A stretch of 64,000 nt of DNA from Pseudomonas psychrophila (GTDB lineage Bacteria > Pseudomonadota > Gammaproteobacteria > Pseudomonadales > Pseudomonadaceae): contig NZ_JYKZ01000013.1 of the NCBI RefSeq assembly GCF_001043005.1, forward strand, positions 91,279 to 155,278, in the 5' to 3' direction. Positions 18,117 through 26,290 of this stretch are shown here, piece by piece. Every line of letters starts with the position of its first letter. The stretch's first letter is position 1. The notes beneath the pieces are model-generated. The model ran no database searches and was not told the origin of the DNA. It saw nothing but the letters and a program-made list of their open reading frames with translations. Both the position numbers and the translations under genes were made by a program.

Positions 18117-18983
18117 TTGAACCTGCTGCAACATATTGCCCAGTCACGCCACCTGTTACGTAAATCGGAACTCAAGGTCGCCGATCACGTGCTGCTTGAT
18201 CCTGCGGCTGTAATGCACAGTTCCATGGCCGACCTTGCCCACAATGTCGGCATCAGTGAGCCCACCATCGTGCGCTTTTGCCGGGCGATTGGCTGTTCCG
18301 GGTTCCAGGACTTGAAACTCAAGCTGGCGCAAAGCCTGGCAGCAGGCGCCAGCTTTGGTCAGTTCGCAATCCATGAAGACGATTCGGTTGCGGACTACAG
18401 CCTGAAAATTTTCGACACCACGCTGCACACCCTGATGGAGGTGCGCGAGAAGCTTGATCCCGCCGCCCTGCAGCGTGCGGTGACGGCCATGTCGCAAGCG
18501 CAGCGAGTCGAGTTTTATGGTTTCGGTGCCTCGGGTGCCGTTGCGGCAGATGCCCAGCACAAGTTTTTCCGCCTGTTACTGACAGCCGCGGCGTACTCCG
18601 ACCCGCACATGCAGGCGATGTCGGCTGCGACCTTGAAGCCTACCGACGTGGCAATTTGCATCTCCCAGTCGGGCCGCTCCAAAGATTTGCTGATTACGGC
18701 CAATCTGGTGCGTGAAAGCGGCGCGACCTTGATCACCTTGTGTCCGAGCCAAACGCCGTTGGCGGAGCTTGCGACCGTCAATCTGGCGATCGATGTGCAC
18801 GAAGACACCGAAATCTATACCCCGCTGACTTCGCGTATCGCTCACCTGGTGGTGATTGACGTGCTGGCGATGGGCGTTGCCATGGCCCGCGGCCCGAGCC
18901 TGGTCAACCACCTCAAAAGCGTCAAGCGCAGCCTGCGCAGCTTGCGCTTGTCGCCAAAGTCGCTGAAAAGCCACGAAGATTAA
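18117..18983 (+). CDS. HexR-like RpiR-family regulator
   Basis: The 288-residue protein has an N-terminal RpiR helix-turn-helix (SMADLAHNVGISEPTIVRFCRAIGCSGFQDLKLKLAQSLA, about 37-76) and a C-terminal SIS sugar-phosphate domain (FYGFGASGAVAADAQHKF, CISQSGRSKDLL). HexR proteins sense 2-keto-3-deoxy-6-phosphogluconate and control Entner-Doudoroff genes. This sequence differs from the main pseudomonad HexR beside zwf and is the paralogue found near pycA (PA5438 in P. aeruginosa, where a G6P dehydrogenase gene is adjacent). Here that dehydrogenase is absent. The start is a TTG at 18117; no in-frame ATG fits. Confidence 0.85.
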   Translation: MNLLQHIAQSRHLLRKSELKVADHVLLDPAAVMHSSMADLAHNVGISEPTIVRFCRAIGCSGFQDLKLKLAQSLAAGASFGQFAIHEDDSVADYSLKIFDTTLHTLMEVREKLDPAALQRAVTAMSQAQRVEFYGFGASGAVAADAQHKFFRLLLTAAAYSDPHMQAMSAATLKPTDVAICISQSGRSKDLLITANLVRESGATLITLCPSQTPLAELATVNLAIDVHEDTEIYTPLTSRIAHLVVIDVLAMGVAMARGPSLVNHLKSVKRSLRSLRLSPKSLKSHED

Positions 18984-18985
18984 TT

Positions 18986-19073
18986 GTGGGAGCGGGCTTG
19001 CTCGCGATGGCATCGCTGAAGCTTTCCTGACAGGCCGCGTTGCCTGAATCGCGATCAAGCGCCCTCCCGCACA
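18986..19073. repeat. REP pair with a decayed second arm
   Basis: The first arm is a full GTGGGAGCGGGCTTGCTCGC. The inverse arm has several substitutions (GCGATCAAGCGCCCTCCCGC), so it is an older or degraded copy. Confidence 0.8.
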
Positions 19074-19175
19074 GTACTCATATTCAGCCTTCATCCCCCT
19101 GTCATCCCATCTTCGCCAAGTCGTCACAAACAAAGTGCATCTTGAAACTCCCGTACACGCCTTGGGAGACTCGAA

Positions 19176-19388
19176 ATGGCTCAGCCTTACGAAGAACGCA
19201 ATAGCGCCGTCAAAACCCGCCGTCAGCAAGAAGACCAGCGCCGCATGGCCTTCCGTCGAGCGATTGAAGAGCATACGAACCAGCGCCAGCTGCGTCTGGA
19301 AACCTCTGACTACCCGGATCTTGGCGCCATCAACTATTGGCAGGCAGCGTCGGCAAGTGACCGTCGAAGCGCTCAACCAGCTCGCTGA
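19176..19388 (+). CDS. small PA3496-family protein
   Basis: This 70-residue, strongly charged protein resembles the short pseudomonad family annotated as putative envelope-integrity proteins (PA3496): an N-terminal Y-E-x-R-x-S-A-V-K-T-R-R-Q-Q-E-D-Q-R-R-M stretch, then an RRAIEE helix and a DYPDL motif. GGGAGA precedes the ATG at 19176. No signal peptide is seen. Its last 59 bases overlap the 3' end of the convergent pycR gene, an unusual tail-to-tail overlap discussed in the findings. Function is unknown. Confidence 0.7.
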   Translation: MAQPYEERNSAVKTRRQQEDQRRMAFRRAIEEHTNQRQLRLETSDYPDLGAINYWQAASASDRRSAQPAR

Positions 19389-20292
19389 TTTGCAGGCGCT
19401 CACTGCGAATAAACCCCAGAAACGCATGGGCCACCGGTGACAGGCGCTTGGCTTTGGCCTGCACCACGCACCAACTGCGATACAGCGGCAACTCTTCGAC
19501 CGGCAACTCGCGCAACAGGCCGGTTGCAAGCTCCAGGCTGACGGCGTGGCGTGTTAACAGCGCCACGCCCAGTCCGGCCACCGCACACTCGCGTTGAGAC
19601 TCATTGGATGACACTTCCAGCGTTTGACTGAAGTGAACGCGCTTCTCCTTGAAGTACTCCTCGCACGCCAGGCGCGTGCCCGAACCCTGCTCGCGCATCA
19701 GCAAGGTATAAGGCTCCAGGTCCTGCAAATGCAGGGGGCCACGACTGCACAGCGGGTGGTCTACCGGTGCGACGGCAACAATCGGGTTATTCAAAAAGGG
19801 CAGAAACTCCAGGCCCATGTCCTGCGGCACCATCGACATGATCACCAGATCGTCGCGGTTATCCGACAGTCGACGAACGGCTTGCGCCCGATTGACCACC
19901 GTTAGCTGCAAATTGACCTCCGGGTGCTGGCGCTTGAACGCAGCAAACAGGTGCGGCACGAAATACTTTGCGCTCGATTCAACCGCCAACTTCAGCTGAC
20001 CTTGCAACGACCCGAGCATGTCCGAGAGCTGCATGTCGAGGTTTTCAAGGCGCCCGAAAATATCCCGGCTGGCCAACTGAAGCGCTTCAGCCGCCTCGGT
20101 CATGTACAGTTTTTTGCCTACGTAATCGAACAAAGGCTGACCAATCAGCTCTTCAAGCTGACGAATTTGCAGACTTACGGCGGGTTGTGTCAGCGACATT
20201 TCTTCTGCAGCGCGGCTGTATGAGCGCAAATCACAGACTTCGTTGAACACCTGTAATTGACGAAAAGTGATACGCATCAATGACTTACGCAT
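19330..20292 (-). CDS. pycR: LysR-type regulator of pyruvate carboxylase
   Basis: The 320-residue protein has the LysR helix-turn-helix (FRQLQVFNEVCDLRSYSRAAEEMSLTQPAVSLQIRQLEEL, about 10-48) and a periplasmic-binding-type sensor domain. Divergent placement next to pycA matches PycR (PA5437) of P. aeruginosa, reported to regulate pyruvate carboxylase along with lipid and lifestyle traits. I keep the ATG at 20292; the ATG at 20277 (MRITFRQLQ) is nearly as good, and neither has a strong Shine-Dalgarno. The 3' end overlaps the convergent small gene. Confidence 0.85.
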   Translation of the reverse strand: MRKSLMRITFRQLQVFNEVCDLRSYSRAAEEMSLTQPAVSLQIRQLEELIGQPLFDYVGKKLYMTEAAEALQLASRDIFGRLENLDMQLSDMLGSLQGQLKLAVESSAKYFVPHLFAAFKRQHPEVNLQLTVVNRAQAVRRLSDNRDDLVIMSMVPQDMGLEFLPFLNNPIVAVAPVDHPLCSRGPLHLQDLEPYTLLMREQGSGTRLACEEYFKEKRVHFSQTLEVSSNESQRECAVAGLGVALLTRHAVSLELATGLLRELPVEELPLYRSWCVVQAKAKRLSPVAHAFLGFIRSERLQISELVERFDGHLPTLPANS

Positions 20293-20329
20293 TTTTATAA
20301 AAGTATCCGAAGCGGCAAGTTGATTAACT

Positions 20330-20345
20330 ATAAGTTGTTACTTAT
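20330..20345. promoter_or_regulatory. candidate PycR operator
   Basis: The perfect inverted repeat ATAAGT-TGTT-ACTTAT sits 38 bases upstream of the pycR start and about 138 bases before pycA. It contains the T-N(11-12)-A geometry typical of LysR sites. A second spaced repeat (GACCCA at 20350, TGGGTC at 20385) lies just downstream. Confidence 0.45.
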
Positions 20346-20482
20346 GCACGACCCAAGAATTATTGATTTTTGTTTATTGCTGCGTGGGTCTAGTGTGGCG
20401 ACACAACGGTTCAGACACATTTGGACACGTGCCGACCTGGTCTAGCAGGTCGTTTGTTCCATGGGCTTTAGGGAAAATCCAA

Positions 20483-21898
20483 GTGATAAAAAAGATCCTG
20501 ATCGCCAACCGCGGAGAAATTGCCGTCCGCATCGTGCGTGCCTGCGCCGAGATGGGTATTCGTTCCGTGGCGGTCTATTCCGAAGCGGATCGACATGCCT
20601 TGCACGTTAAACGTGCCGATGAAGCCCACAGCATTGGCGAAGACCCGCTGGCCGGTTATTTGAACCCGCGCAAGCTGGTGAACCTGGCTGTTGAAACCGG
20701 TTGTGATGCCCTGCATCCCGGTTATGGTTTTCTGTCAGAAAATGCAGAGCTGGCTGATATTTGCGCCGAGCGCGGAATCAAGTTCATCGGCCCGTCCGCT
20801 GAAGTCATCCGCCGCATGGGCGACAAGACTGAAGCGCGTCGCAGCATGATCAAGGCCGGCGTGCCGGTCACGCCCGGTACTGAAGGCAACGTTGCCGATA
20901 TCCACGAAGCATTGCTCGAAGGCGAGCGCATTGGCTATCCGGTCATGCTCAAAGCCACCTCGGGTGGTGGCGGACGCGGGATTCGTCGCTGCAACAGCCG
21001 TGAAGAACTGGAGCAAGCCTTTCCTCGAGTGATCTCTGAAGCCACCAAAGCCTTTGGCTCGGCAGAAGTGTTCCTGGAAAAGTGCATCGTTAACCCCAAG
21101 CACATCGAAGCGCAGATCCTCGGTGACAGTTTTGGCAACGTAGTGCATTTGTTTGAGCGCGACTGCTCGATCCAGCGTCGCAACCAAAAGCTCATCGAAA
21201 TTGCCCCAAGCCCTCAGCTGACCCCGGAGCAGCGCGCCTACATCGGCGACCTGTCGGTACGCGCCGCCAAGGCGGTGGGTTACGAGAACGCCGGTACCGT
21301 GGAGTTCCTGCTCGCCGAGGGCGAGGTGTACTTCATGGAGATGAACACCCGGGTGCAGGTGGAACACACCATCACCGAAGAAATCACCGGCATCGACATT
21401 GTTCGTGAACAAATTCGCATCGCCTCCGGCCTGCCGTTGTCGATCAAGCAAGAAGACATCCAGCACCGCGGTTTTGCCCTGCAGTTCCGGATCAATGCTG
21501 AAGACCCGAAAAACAACTTCCTGCCCAGCTTCGGCAAGATCACCCGTTACTACGCGCCCGGCGGTCCTGGCGTGCGTACCGACACGGCGATCTACACCGG
21601 CTACACCATCCCGCCGTATTACGACTCCATGTGTCTGAAGCTGGTGGTGTGGGCCCTGACCTGGGAAGAAGCGATGGACCGTGGTTTGCGCGCCCTCGAC
21701 GACATGCGTCTGCAAGGGGTCAAAACCACCGCCGCGTATTACCAGGAAATCCTGCGTAACCCGGAATTCCGTAGTGGCCAGTTCAATACCAGCTTCGTAG
21801 AAAGCCATCCAGAACTGACCAACTACTCGATCAAGCGCAAACCCGAAGAGCTGGCCCTGGCCATCGCTGCCGCCATTGCCGCCCACGCAGGCCTGTGA
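20483..21898 (+). CDS. pycA: pyruvate carboxylase subunit A (biotin carboxylase)
   Basis: I start at the GTG at 20483, which begins MIKKILIANRGEIAVRI, the universal biotin carboxylase N-terminus; the upstream open frame of 40 codons has no family similarity. The 471-residue protein has the HPGYGFLSEN motif near 77-86, the ATP-grasp glycine loop GGGGRGI near 163-169, and the EMNTRVQVEHTITEEITG active-site segment near 287-304. It carboxylates the biotin carried on PycB using ATP and bicarbonate. It forms an operon with pycB (11-base gap) and feeds oxaloacetate into the TCA cycle. Confidence 0.93.
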   Translation: MIKKILIANRGEIAVRIVRACAEMGIRSVAVYSEADRHALHVKRADEAHSIGEDPLAGYLNPRKLVNLAVETGCDALHPGYGFLSENAELADICAERGIKFIGPSAEVIRRMGDKTEARRSMIKAGVPVTPGTEGNVADIHEALLEGERIGYPVMLKATSGGGGRGIRRCNSREELEQAFPRVISEATKAFGSAEVFLEKCIVNPKHIEAQILGDSFGNVVHLFERDCSIQRRNQKLIEIAPSPQLTPEQRAYIGDLSVRAAKAVGYENAGTVEFLLAEGEVYFMEMNTRVQVEHTITEEITGIDIVREQIRIASGLPLSIKQEDIQHRGFALQFRINAEDPKNNFLPSFGKITRYYAPGGPGVRTDTAIYTGYTIPPYYDSMCLKLVVWALTWEEAMDRGLRALDDMRLQGVKTTAAYYQEILRNPEFRSGQFNTSFVESHPELTNYSIKRKPEELALAIAAAIAAHAGL

Positions 21899-21909
21899 GG
21901 AATATTTTC

Positions 21910-23718
21910 ATGTCCAAGAAGATCTTTGTAACTGACACCATCCTGCGTGACGCCCACCAGTCGCTGCTGGCTACCCGCATGCGCACTGAAGACATGCTGC
22001 CGATTTGCGACAAGCTCGACAAAGTCGGCTACTGGTCGCTGGAAGTCTGGGGCGGCGCCACTTTTGACGCTTGCGTACGCTTCCTCAAGGAAGACCCGTG
22101 GGAGCGTCTGCGCCAACTGCGTGCCGCCTTGCCTAACACTCGCCTGCAAATGCTGTTGCGCGGCCAGAACCTGCTTGGCTATCGCCACTACAGCGATGAC
22201 GTGGTCAAAGCCTTCGTCGCCAAAGCTGCGGTCAACGGCATCGACGTGTTCCGCATTTTCGACGCCATGAACGACGTCCGTAACCTGCGCGTCGCCATCG
22301 AAGCGGTCAAGGCTGCTGGCAAGCACGCTCAGGGCACCATCGCCTATACCACCAGCCCGGTGCATACCACTGAAGCGTTTGTGGCCCAAGCCAAGCAGAT
22401 GGAGGCCATGGGTTGCGACTCTGTTGCAATCAAGGACATGGCTGGTTTGTTGACCCCGTTCGCCACTGGCGATCTGGTCAAGGCGCTGAAGGCTGAAATC
22501 AGCCTGCCAATCTTTATTCACTCCCATGACACCGCGGGTCTGGCTTCGATGTGCCAGCTCAAGGCGATTGAAAACGGCGCCGACCACATCGACACCGCCA
22601 TCTCCAGCTTTGCGTGGGGCACCAGCCACCCGGGTACAGAGTCGATGGTAGCGGCCCTCAAAGGCAGCGAATACGACACCGGTCTTGACCTGTCATTGCT
22701 GCAGGAAATTGGCTTGTACTTCTATGCGGTGCGTAAGAAGTATCACCAGTTTGAAAGCGAATTCACCGCAGTCGACACCCGTGTTCAAGTCAATCAGGTG
22801 CCAGGCGGGATGATTTCCAACCTTGCCAACCAGCTCAAGGAACAGGGCGCCCTGAACCGCATGAGCGAAGTGCTGGCCGAAATCCCGCGTGTTCGTGAGG
22901 ACCTGGGCTTCCCGCCGTTGGTAACGCCGACTTCGCAAATCGTCGGCACCCAGGCGTTCTTCAACGTGCTGGCTGGCGAGCGCTACAAAACCATCACCAA
23001 CGAAGTGAAGCTGTACCTGCAAGGTGGTTACGGTAAGGCGCCGGGCGTGGTCAACGAGCAACTGCGCCGTCAGGCTATCGGCAACGAAGAGCTGATCGAT
23101 GTACGTCCTGCTGACCTGCTAAAGCCAGAAATGGTCAAGTTGCGTGCTGAGATTGGTGCTTTGGCCAAGTCGGAAGAAGACGTACTGACCTTCGCCATGT
23201 TCCCGGACATCGGCCGCAAGTTCCTCGAAGAGCGTGCTGCAGGCACCTTGGCTCCGGAAGTCTTGCTGCCGATTCCTGAGGCGGGCGGCGTCACCAAGGC
23301 AAGCGGTGAGGGCGTGCCGACTGAATTCGTGATCGACGTACACGGCGAAAGCTACCGCGTTGATATCACCGGTGTGGGCGTCAAGGCAGAAGGCAAGCGT
23401 CACTTCTACCTGTCCATCGACGGCATGCCGGAAGAGGTGGTGTTCGAGCCGCTCAACGAATTCGTGGGTGGCACTTCGAGCAAACGCAAGCAAGCCAGCG
23501 AGCCGGGCCACGTGAGCACTGCAATGCCGGGCAACATCGTTGATGTACTGGTTGCTGTAGGCGACGTCGTCAAGGCTGGCCAGTCGGTACTGATCACCGA
23601 AGCGATGAAAATGGAGACCGAAGTTCAGGCCGCCATCGCTGGCAAAATCGTCACCATCCACGTCATTAAAGGCGACCGCGTTAACCCGGGCGAAATTCTG
23701 ATCGAAATCGAAGCCTGA
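21910..23718 (+). CDS. pycB: pyruvate carboxylase subunit B (carboxyltransferase and biotin carrier)
   Basis: The start is the ATG at 21910 after GAGGAA. The N-terminal carboxyltransferase barrel shows TDTILRDAHQSLLATRMRT (about 8-26) and FHSHDT/IHSHDTAGL near 203-211. A PYC_OADA domain follows. The C-terminal biotinyl domain has ITEAMKMETEV, with the biotinylated lysine near residue 567 of 602. Together with PycA it turns pyruvate into oxaloacetate. The same fold occurs in oxaloacetate decarboxylase alpha subunits, but the biotin carboxylase partner and the lack of membrane subunits argue for pyruvate carboxylase. Confidence 0.93.
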   Translation: MSKKIFVTDTILRDAHQSLLATRMRTEDMLPICDKLDKVGYWSLEVWGGATFDACVRFLKEDPWERLRQLRAALPNTRLQMLLRGQNLLGYRHYSDDVVKAFVAKAAVNGIDVFRIFDAMNDVRNLRVAIEAVKAAGKHAQGTIAYTTSPVHTTEAFVAQAKQMEAMGCDSVAIKDMAGLLTPFATGDLVKALKAEISLPIFIHSHDTAGLASMCQLKAIENGADHIDTAISSFAWGTSHPGTESMVAALKGSEYDTGLDLSLLQEIGLYFYAVRKKYHQFESEFTAVDTRVQVNQVPGGMISNLANQLKEQGALNRMSEVLAEIPRVREDLGFPPLVTPTSQIVGTQAFFNVLAGERYKTITNEVKLYLQGGYGKAPGVVNEQLRRQAIGNEELIDVRPADLLKPEMVKLRAEIGALAKSEEDVLTFAMFPDIGRKFLEERAAGTLAPEVLLPIPEAGGVTKASGEGVPTEFVIDVHGESYRVDITGVGVKAEGKRHFYLSIDGMPEEVVFEPLNEFVGGTSSKRKQASEPGHVSTAMPGNIVDVLVAVGDVVKAGQSVLITEAMKMETEVQAAIAGKIVTIHVIKGDRVNPGEILIEIEA

Positions 23719-23750
23719 TACCGCCTTTGATACAAACGCTTTAAACCTCG

Positions 23751-23776
23751 GGGGAGCATGTGCTCCCCTTTTTTTT
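23751..23776 (+). terminator. pycAB terminator
   Basis: The stem GGGGAGCA-TG-TGCTCCCC is followed by eight or more T residues, a textbook rho-independent terminator 33 bases after the pycB stop. Confidence 0.93.
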
Positions 23777-23793
23777 CGACTGACTTTTTATAT

Positions 23794-23934
23794 CTGTATT
23801 TTAATGCAGGCGGATGATCCGGCAATCGCCTTTATCTGCATTAAAATGCATTGTCTGGGCGAGAAAAATAACTATAACTGCACTATATTGCAGGTAATGG
23901 TTTATTCGATTGTTTGATATGCATTGAATTGCAG
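23794..23934. promoter_or_regulatory. four phased operators of the hip-like module
   Basis: Four 16-base imperfect palindromes of the form CTGCATtwwAaTGCAG occur at 23794-23809, 23836-23851, 23878-23893 and 23919-23934. The start-to-start distances are 42, 42 and 41 bases, about four helical turns each, so all four would face the same side of DNA. The last site overlaps the ribosome-binding region of the HipA-like gene (start 23943). A -10-like TATAAC lies just before the third site. Antitoxins of the HipB class repress through such repeated palindromes. Confidence 0.8.
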
Positions 23935-23942
23935 GTGCGAGC

Positions 23943-25268
23943 ATGTTTCAGCTAACCCTTCAGCTCTACCGTGCCGGTCAGTGGCATGACGCGATGACGC
24001 TGGCTTTTTCTGAGCCGAATAAAGGGCTCGATGGCCCTTGCCGCTTTGGCTACAAGCAGAAGTACCTGATGCAAAACCTGGAGGCCATTGAAAGCCCCTT
24101 TCTTTGCTCGGTGAGTGCGTGTGTGCCCGTTGAGTGGGATACGCACATGCTGAAAAAGGCTCCCGCCTTCCTGCACGATATTGCCCCGGCCGGGGCTGCG
24201 AAGAAAATCCTGATCAAGCAAATAGGGCGGGAAAAACCTGAGGACTTGAGCATTGATTTGTTTTTGCTTGGCCGCAGCACACCTGCGCCGATAGGCCATC
24301 TGCGGATTAAAGAGTCGTTTGAGCGGCTTGATACCCATGCGGCGCTGGGCTTCTCTCGCCAGGACGTGATCGATCGTGACAACAGCTTTCTTGAGTACGC
24401 CCACGAGCAAGGAGCTGCGATTGGCGGCGCAACAGGGGCGGGTGGCGAAGCGCCAAAACTGCTGATGTCTGAAGGCGCGGATGGCTTGTTGTATCCCGAC
24501 GCTACCCTGGCGGACCCTGACGTCAGGCAGCATTGGTTCATCAAGTTTGCTCGCAACAAGGGGTTGGAGCTGGACTGCGACATTTTGCGCAGCGAATTCA
24601 TGTACTACAAAGCCTTGCAGGCATTGGGTATCGAAACTGTTCCAGCTCAAGGGCTGGCGCTGGAAGAAGGGCGAAAGCCGAGCCTGTGGATGCAGCGCTT
24701 TGACCGCAAGGTCACTGGGCAAGGCGTCGAGAGGCTTGCTGTGGAGTCTGTCTATTCTCTTGCCCAGGTCACTGAGCCCGGCAGCGACATGGCTCACGTC
24801 GAAGTGCTTGAGCGGTTGGCAGCGCTTTGGAAGCATGCTGGCCAGCAGGATCAGATCCCTGATCTGGTGGCTGAATACTTGCGCCGCGATCTGCTAAACA
24901 AAATCCTCGGCAACAGTGATAACCATGGCCGCAACACCGCGATTATTCGGGGTGTTGATTCATTTCGCCTGGCGCCTGTGTATGACCTGGCGCCCATGGT
25001 GATGGATGGTGAAGGTATTACGCGTACAACCAAGTGGTCGCGGGAGGTTGAGCGTGCAGGGCAAATTGATTGGCGAGGCGCCTGTGAGTCGCTGAGCGCG
25101 ATTATTGATCCGGATATGGCGTATCAGCGTTTGCGCACTGACGTAGAGCCGCTGCGGGCCTTGCCTGATTTGCTTCGCGCTGAAGGTTTGCCGGAAATGA
25201 CAATGAACCATCCACAAATAGCGCTTAAAAACCTCGACCAGCGATTGCGCGAGTGGGGCTTGAAATGA
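23943..25268 (+). CDS. HipA-family serine/threonine kinase, putative toxin
   Basis: The 441-residue protein has HipA kinase hallmarks: a glycine-rich phosphate loop GGATGAGGEAPK at 161-172, HWFIKFAR near 197-204 with the ATP-binding lysine, the catalytic loop LGNSDNHGRN at 322-331 (aspartate 326, asparagine 331) and VYDLAPM near 346-352 for metal binding. All catalytic residues look intact. HipA kinases phosphorylate tRNA synthetases and induce growth arrest; the target here is unknown. The downstream gene overlaps the stop by four bases. Toxin before antitoxin is the reverse of the classical hipBA order. AGGTGCGAGC provides a modest ribosome-binding site that overlaps an operator. Confidence 0.85.
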   Translation: MFQLTLQLYRAGQWHDAMTLAFSEPNKGLDGPCRFGYKQKYLMQNLEAIESPFLCSVSACVPVEWDTHMLKKAPAFLHDIAPAGAAKKILIKQIGREKPEDLSIDLFLLGRSTPAPIGHLRIKESFERLDTHAALGFSRQDVIDRDNSFLEYAHEQGAAIGGATGAGGEAPKLLMSEGADGLLYPDATLADPDVRQHWFIKFARNKGLELDCDILRSEFMYYKALQALGIETVPAQGLALEEGRKPSLWMQRFDRKVTGQGVERLAVESVYSLAQVTEPGSDMAHVEVLERLAALWKHAGQQDQIPDLVAEYLRRDLLNKILGNSDNHGRNTAIIRGVDSFRLAPVYDLAPMVMDGEGITRTTKWSREVERAGQIDWRGACESLSAIIDPDMAYQRLRTDVEPLRALPDLLRAEGLPEMTMNHPQIALKNLDQRLREWGLK

Positions 25269-25540
25269 CCCTGACTATTGATGCGCGTCAGCTGATGATC
25301 GAAAGCATTGAGGCTGATCTGGCTCAGGGCAAGATCACATTAGGCGAAGCGGTAAAGCGATTCAGGGTGGATGTCACCCGGTTGCAGCAAACCCAATTCG
25401 CCCGCATGTGCAAAATCTCGGTTCGAACCTTGATTCAAATCGAACACGGCGAAGGTAACCCCACACTTAAATCCCTGAATGCTGTGTTCAAGCCTTTTGG
25501 GTTGCAGATGGGAGTTGTCCGGTTACCTCGCAAGTTTTAA
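25265..25540 (+). CDS. XRE-family antitoxin/regulator partner of HipA-like kinase
   Basis: The ATG at 25265 overlaps the stop of the kinase gene (ATGA), giving 91 residues. Residues about 36-80 form an XRE helix-turn-helix (TQFARMCKISVRTLIQIEHGEGNPTLKSLNAVFKPFG). The N-terminal 35 residues are helical and charged. By position and size it is the HipB-like antitoxin that should bind the kinase and the four upstream palindromes. Only one HTH is present, so it would act as a dimer. A bidirectional terminator follows. Confidence 0.85.
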   Translation: MTLTIDARQLMIESIEADLAQGKITLGEAVKRFRVDVTRLQQTQFARMCKISVRTLIQIEHGEGNPTLKSLNAVFKPFGLQMGVVRLPRKF

Positions 25541-25550
25541 CCCCTTCTGA

Positions 25551-25590
25551 ACGCAAAAACGCCCAACAGTCCTTGTTGGGCGTGTTGATC
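25551..25590. terminator. bidirectional terminator
   Basis: The arms ACGCCCAACA (25559-25568) and TGTTGGGCGT (25574-25583) make a 10-base stem with a five-base loop. A T-run follows on the minus strand, so it serves both the hip-like operon and the convergent GNAT gene. Confidence 0.85.
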
Positions 25591-25595
25591 AAATT

Positions 25596-26276
25596 TTATA
25601 CAGTTGATGCTCGGCATTCTTCCAGGGTCTTTATTTGGCCGCTTTCTGGTTGGTTATCCAGTGCCAGCCATTTTTCGAAGCCTGCTGCTATAGAGGGCCA
25701 TTCCGTACTGATAATACTGTACCACGTGGTATCACGATTCTTGCCTTTAACCACCATATGCTGGCGGAAGACGCCTTCGTATGTGTACCCCAATCGTACT
25801 GCTGTACGCTTTGAGCGCGCGTTGTCGTTGTTGCACTTCCACTCCAGGCGTCGGTTGCCCAATGCGAAGGCTTCCTTGGCCAGCAGGTAGACCGCTTCGG
25901 TACTTTTTGGCGAACGCTGCATGGGGGCGCCAAAGGTCACGTGGCCGATCTCGATACGCCCGTGTTCCGGGACAATGCACATCAGGCTGATCAAGCCTTG
26001 TGCCTCTGCGCTCGACTTATCAATGACGGTATAAAAATGTGGATCACGACTGGCAGCATGGTTGTGCAACCAGGTATCAAACGTCGGACGTTCATTGAAG
26101 GGCCCGTAGGGTAAGTAGTCCCAAAGCTTGGGATCCGCCTGCGGTCCTTGTAAGGCTAGCCATAGTTCATCGCCATGCCGTGCCGGGTCGAGCTTTTCCA
26201 GACGAATGAATTGCCCTTCAAGGGTTCGGGTATCGGGTGTTTTGGCCGCCAGCCAGTGTTCTAGAGAGTCGGGCAT
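25596..26276 (-). CDS. GNAT N-acetyltransferase, RimJ/RimL-like
   Basis: The 226-residue protein has the acetyltransf_3 pattern: an RLEKLDPARHGDELWLAL start, IEIGHVTFGAPMQRSPKSTEA (beta-4 and the acetyl-CoA loop, about 111-131), then EWKCNNDNARSKRTAVRLGYTYEGVFRQHMV near 150-180. That C-terminal signature is shared by RimL-type N-terminal acetyltransferases and by small-molecule acetyltransferases. The substrate is unknown. It is the last gene of a minus-strand set (PaiB, GNAT, GNAT), separated from the preceding GNAT by 14 bases. Confidence 0.85.
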   Translation of the reverse strand: MPDSLEHWLAAKTPDTRTLEGQFIRLEKLDPARHGDELWLALQGPQADPKLWDYLPYGPFNERPTFDTWLHNHAASRDPHFYTVIDKSSAEAQGLISLMCIVPEHGRIEIGHVTFGAPMQRSPKSTEAVYLLAKEAFALGNRRLEWKCNNDNARSKRTAVRLGYTYEGVFRQHMVVKGKNRDTTWYSIISTEWPSIAAGFEKWLALDNQPESGQIKTLEECRASTV

Positions 26277-26290
26277 TGCGCGTTCCTTAG

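Noticed and set aside
20363..20482. 40-codon N-terminal extension of pycA
   Set aside because: No similarity to biotin carboxylases and it covers the promoter region; the GTG at 20483 gives the canonical N-terminus.
20735..21886. A 383-codon minus-strand open frame
   Set aside because: Antisense of pycA, with no domain of its own.
23794..23934. CRISPR-like array because of regular 42-base spacing
   Set aside because: The repeated units are short palindromes with differing centres and only four copies, directly upstream of an HTH-linked operon; they fit operators, and no cas genes are present.
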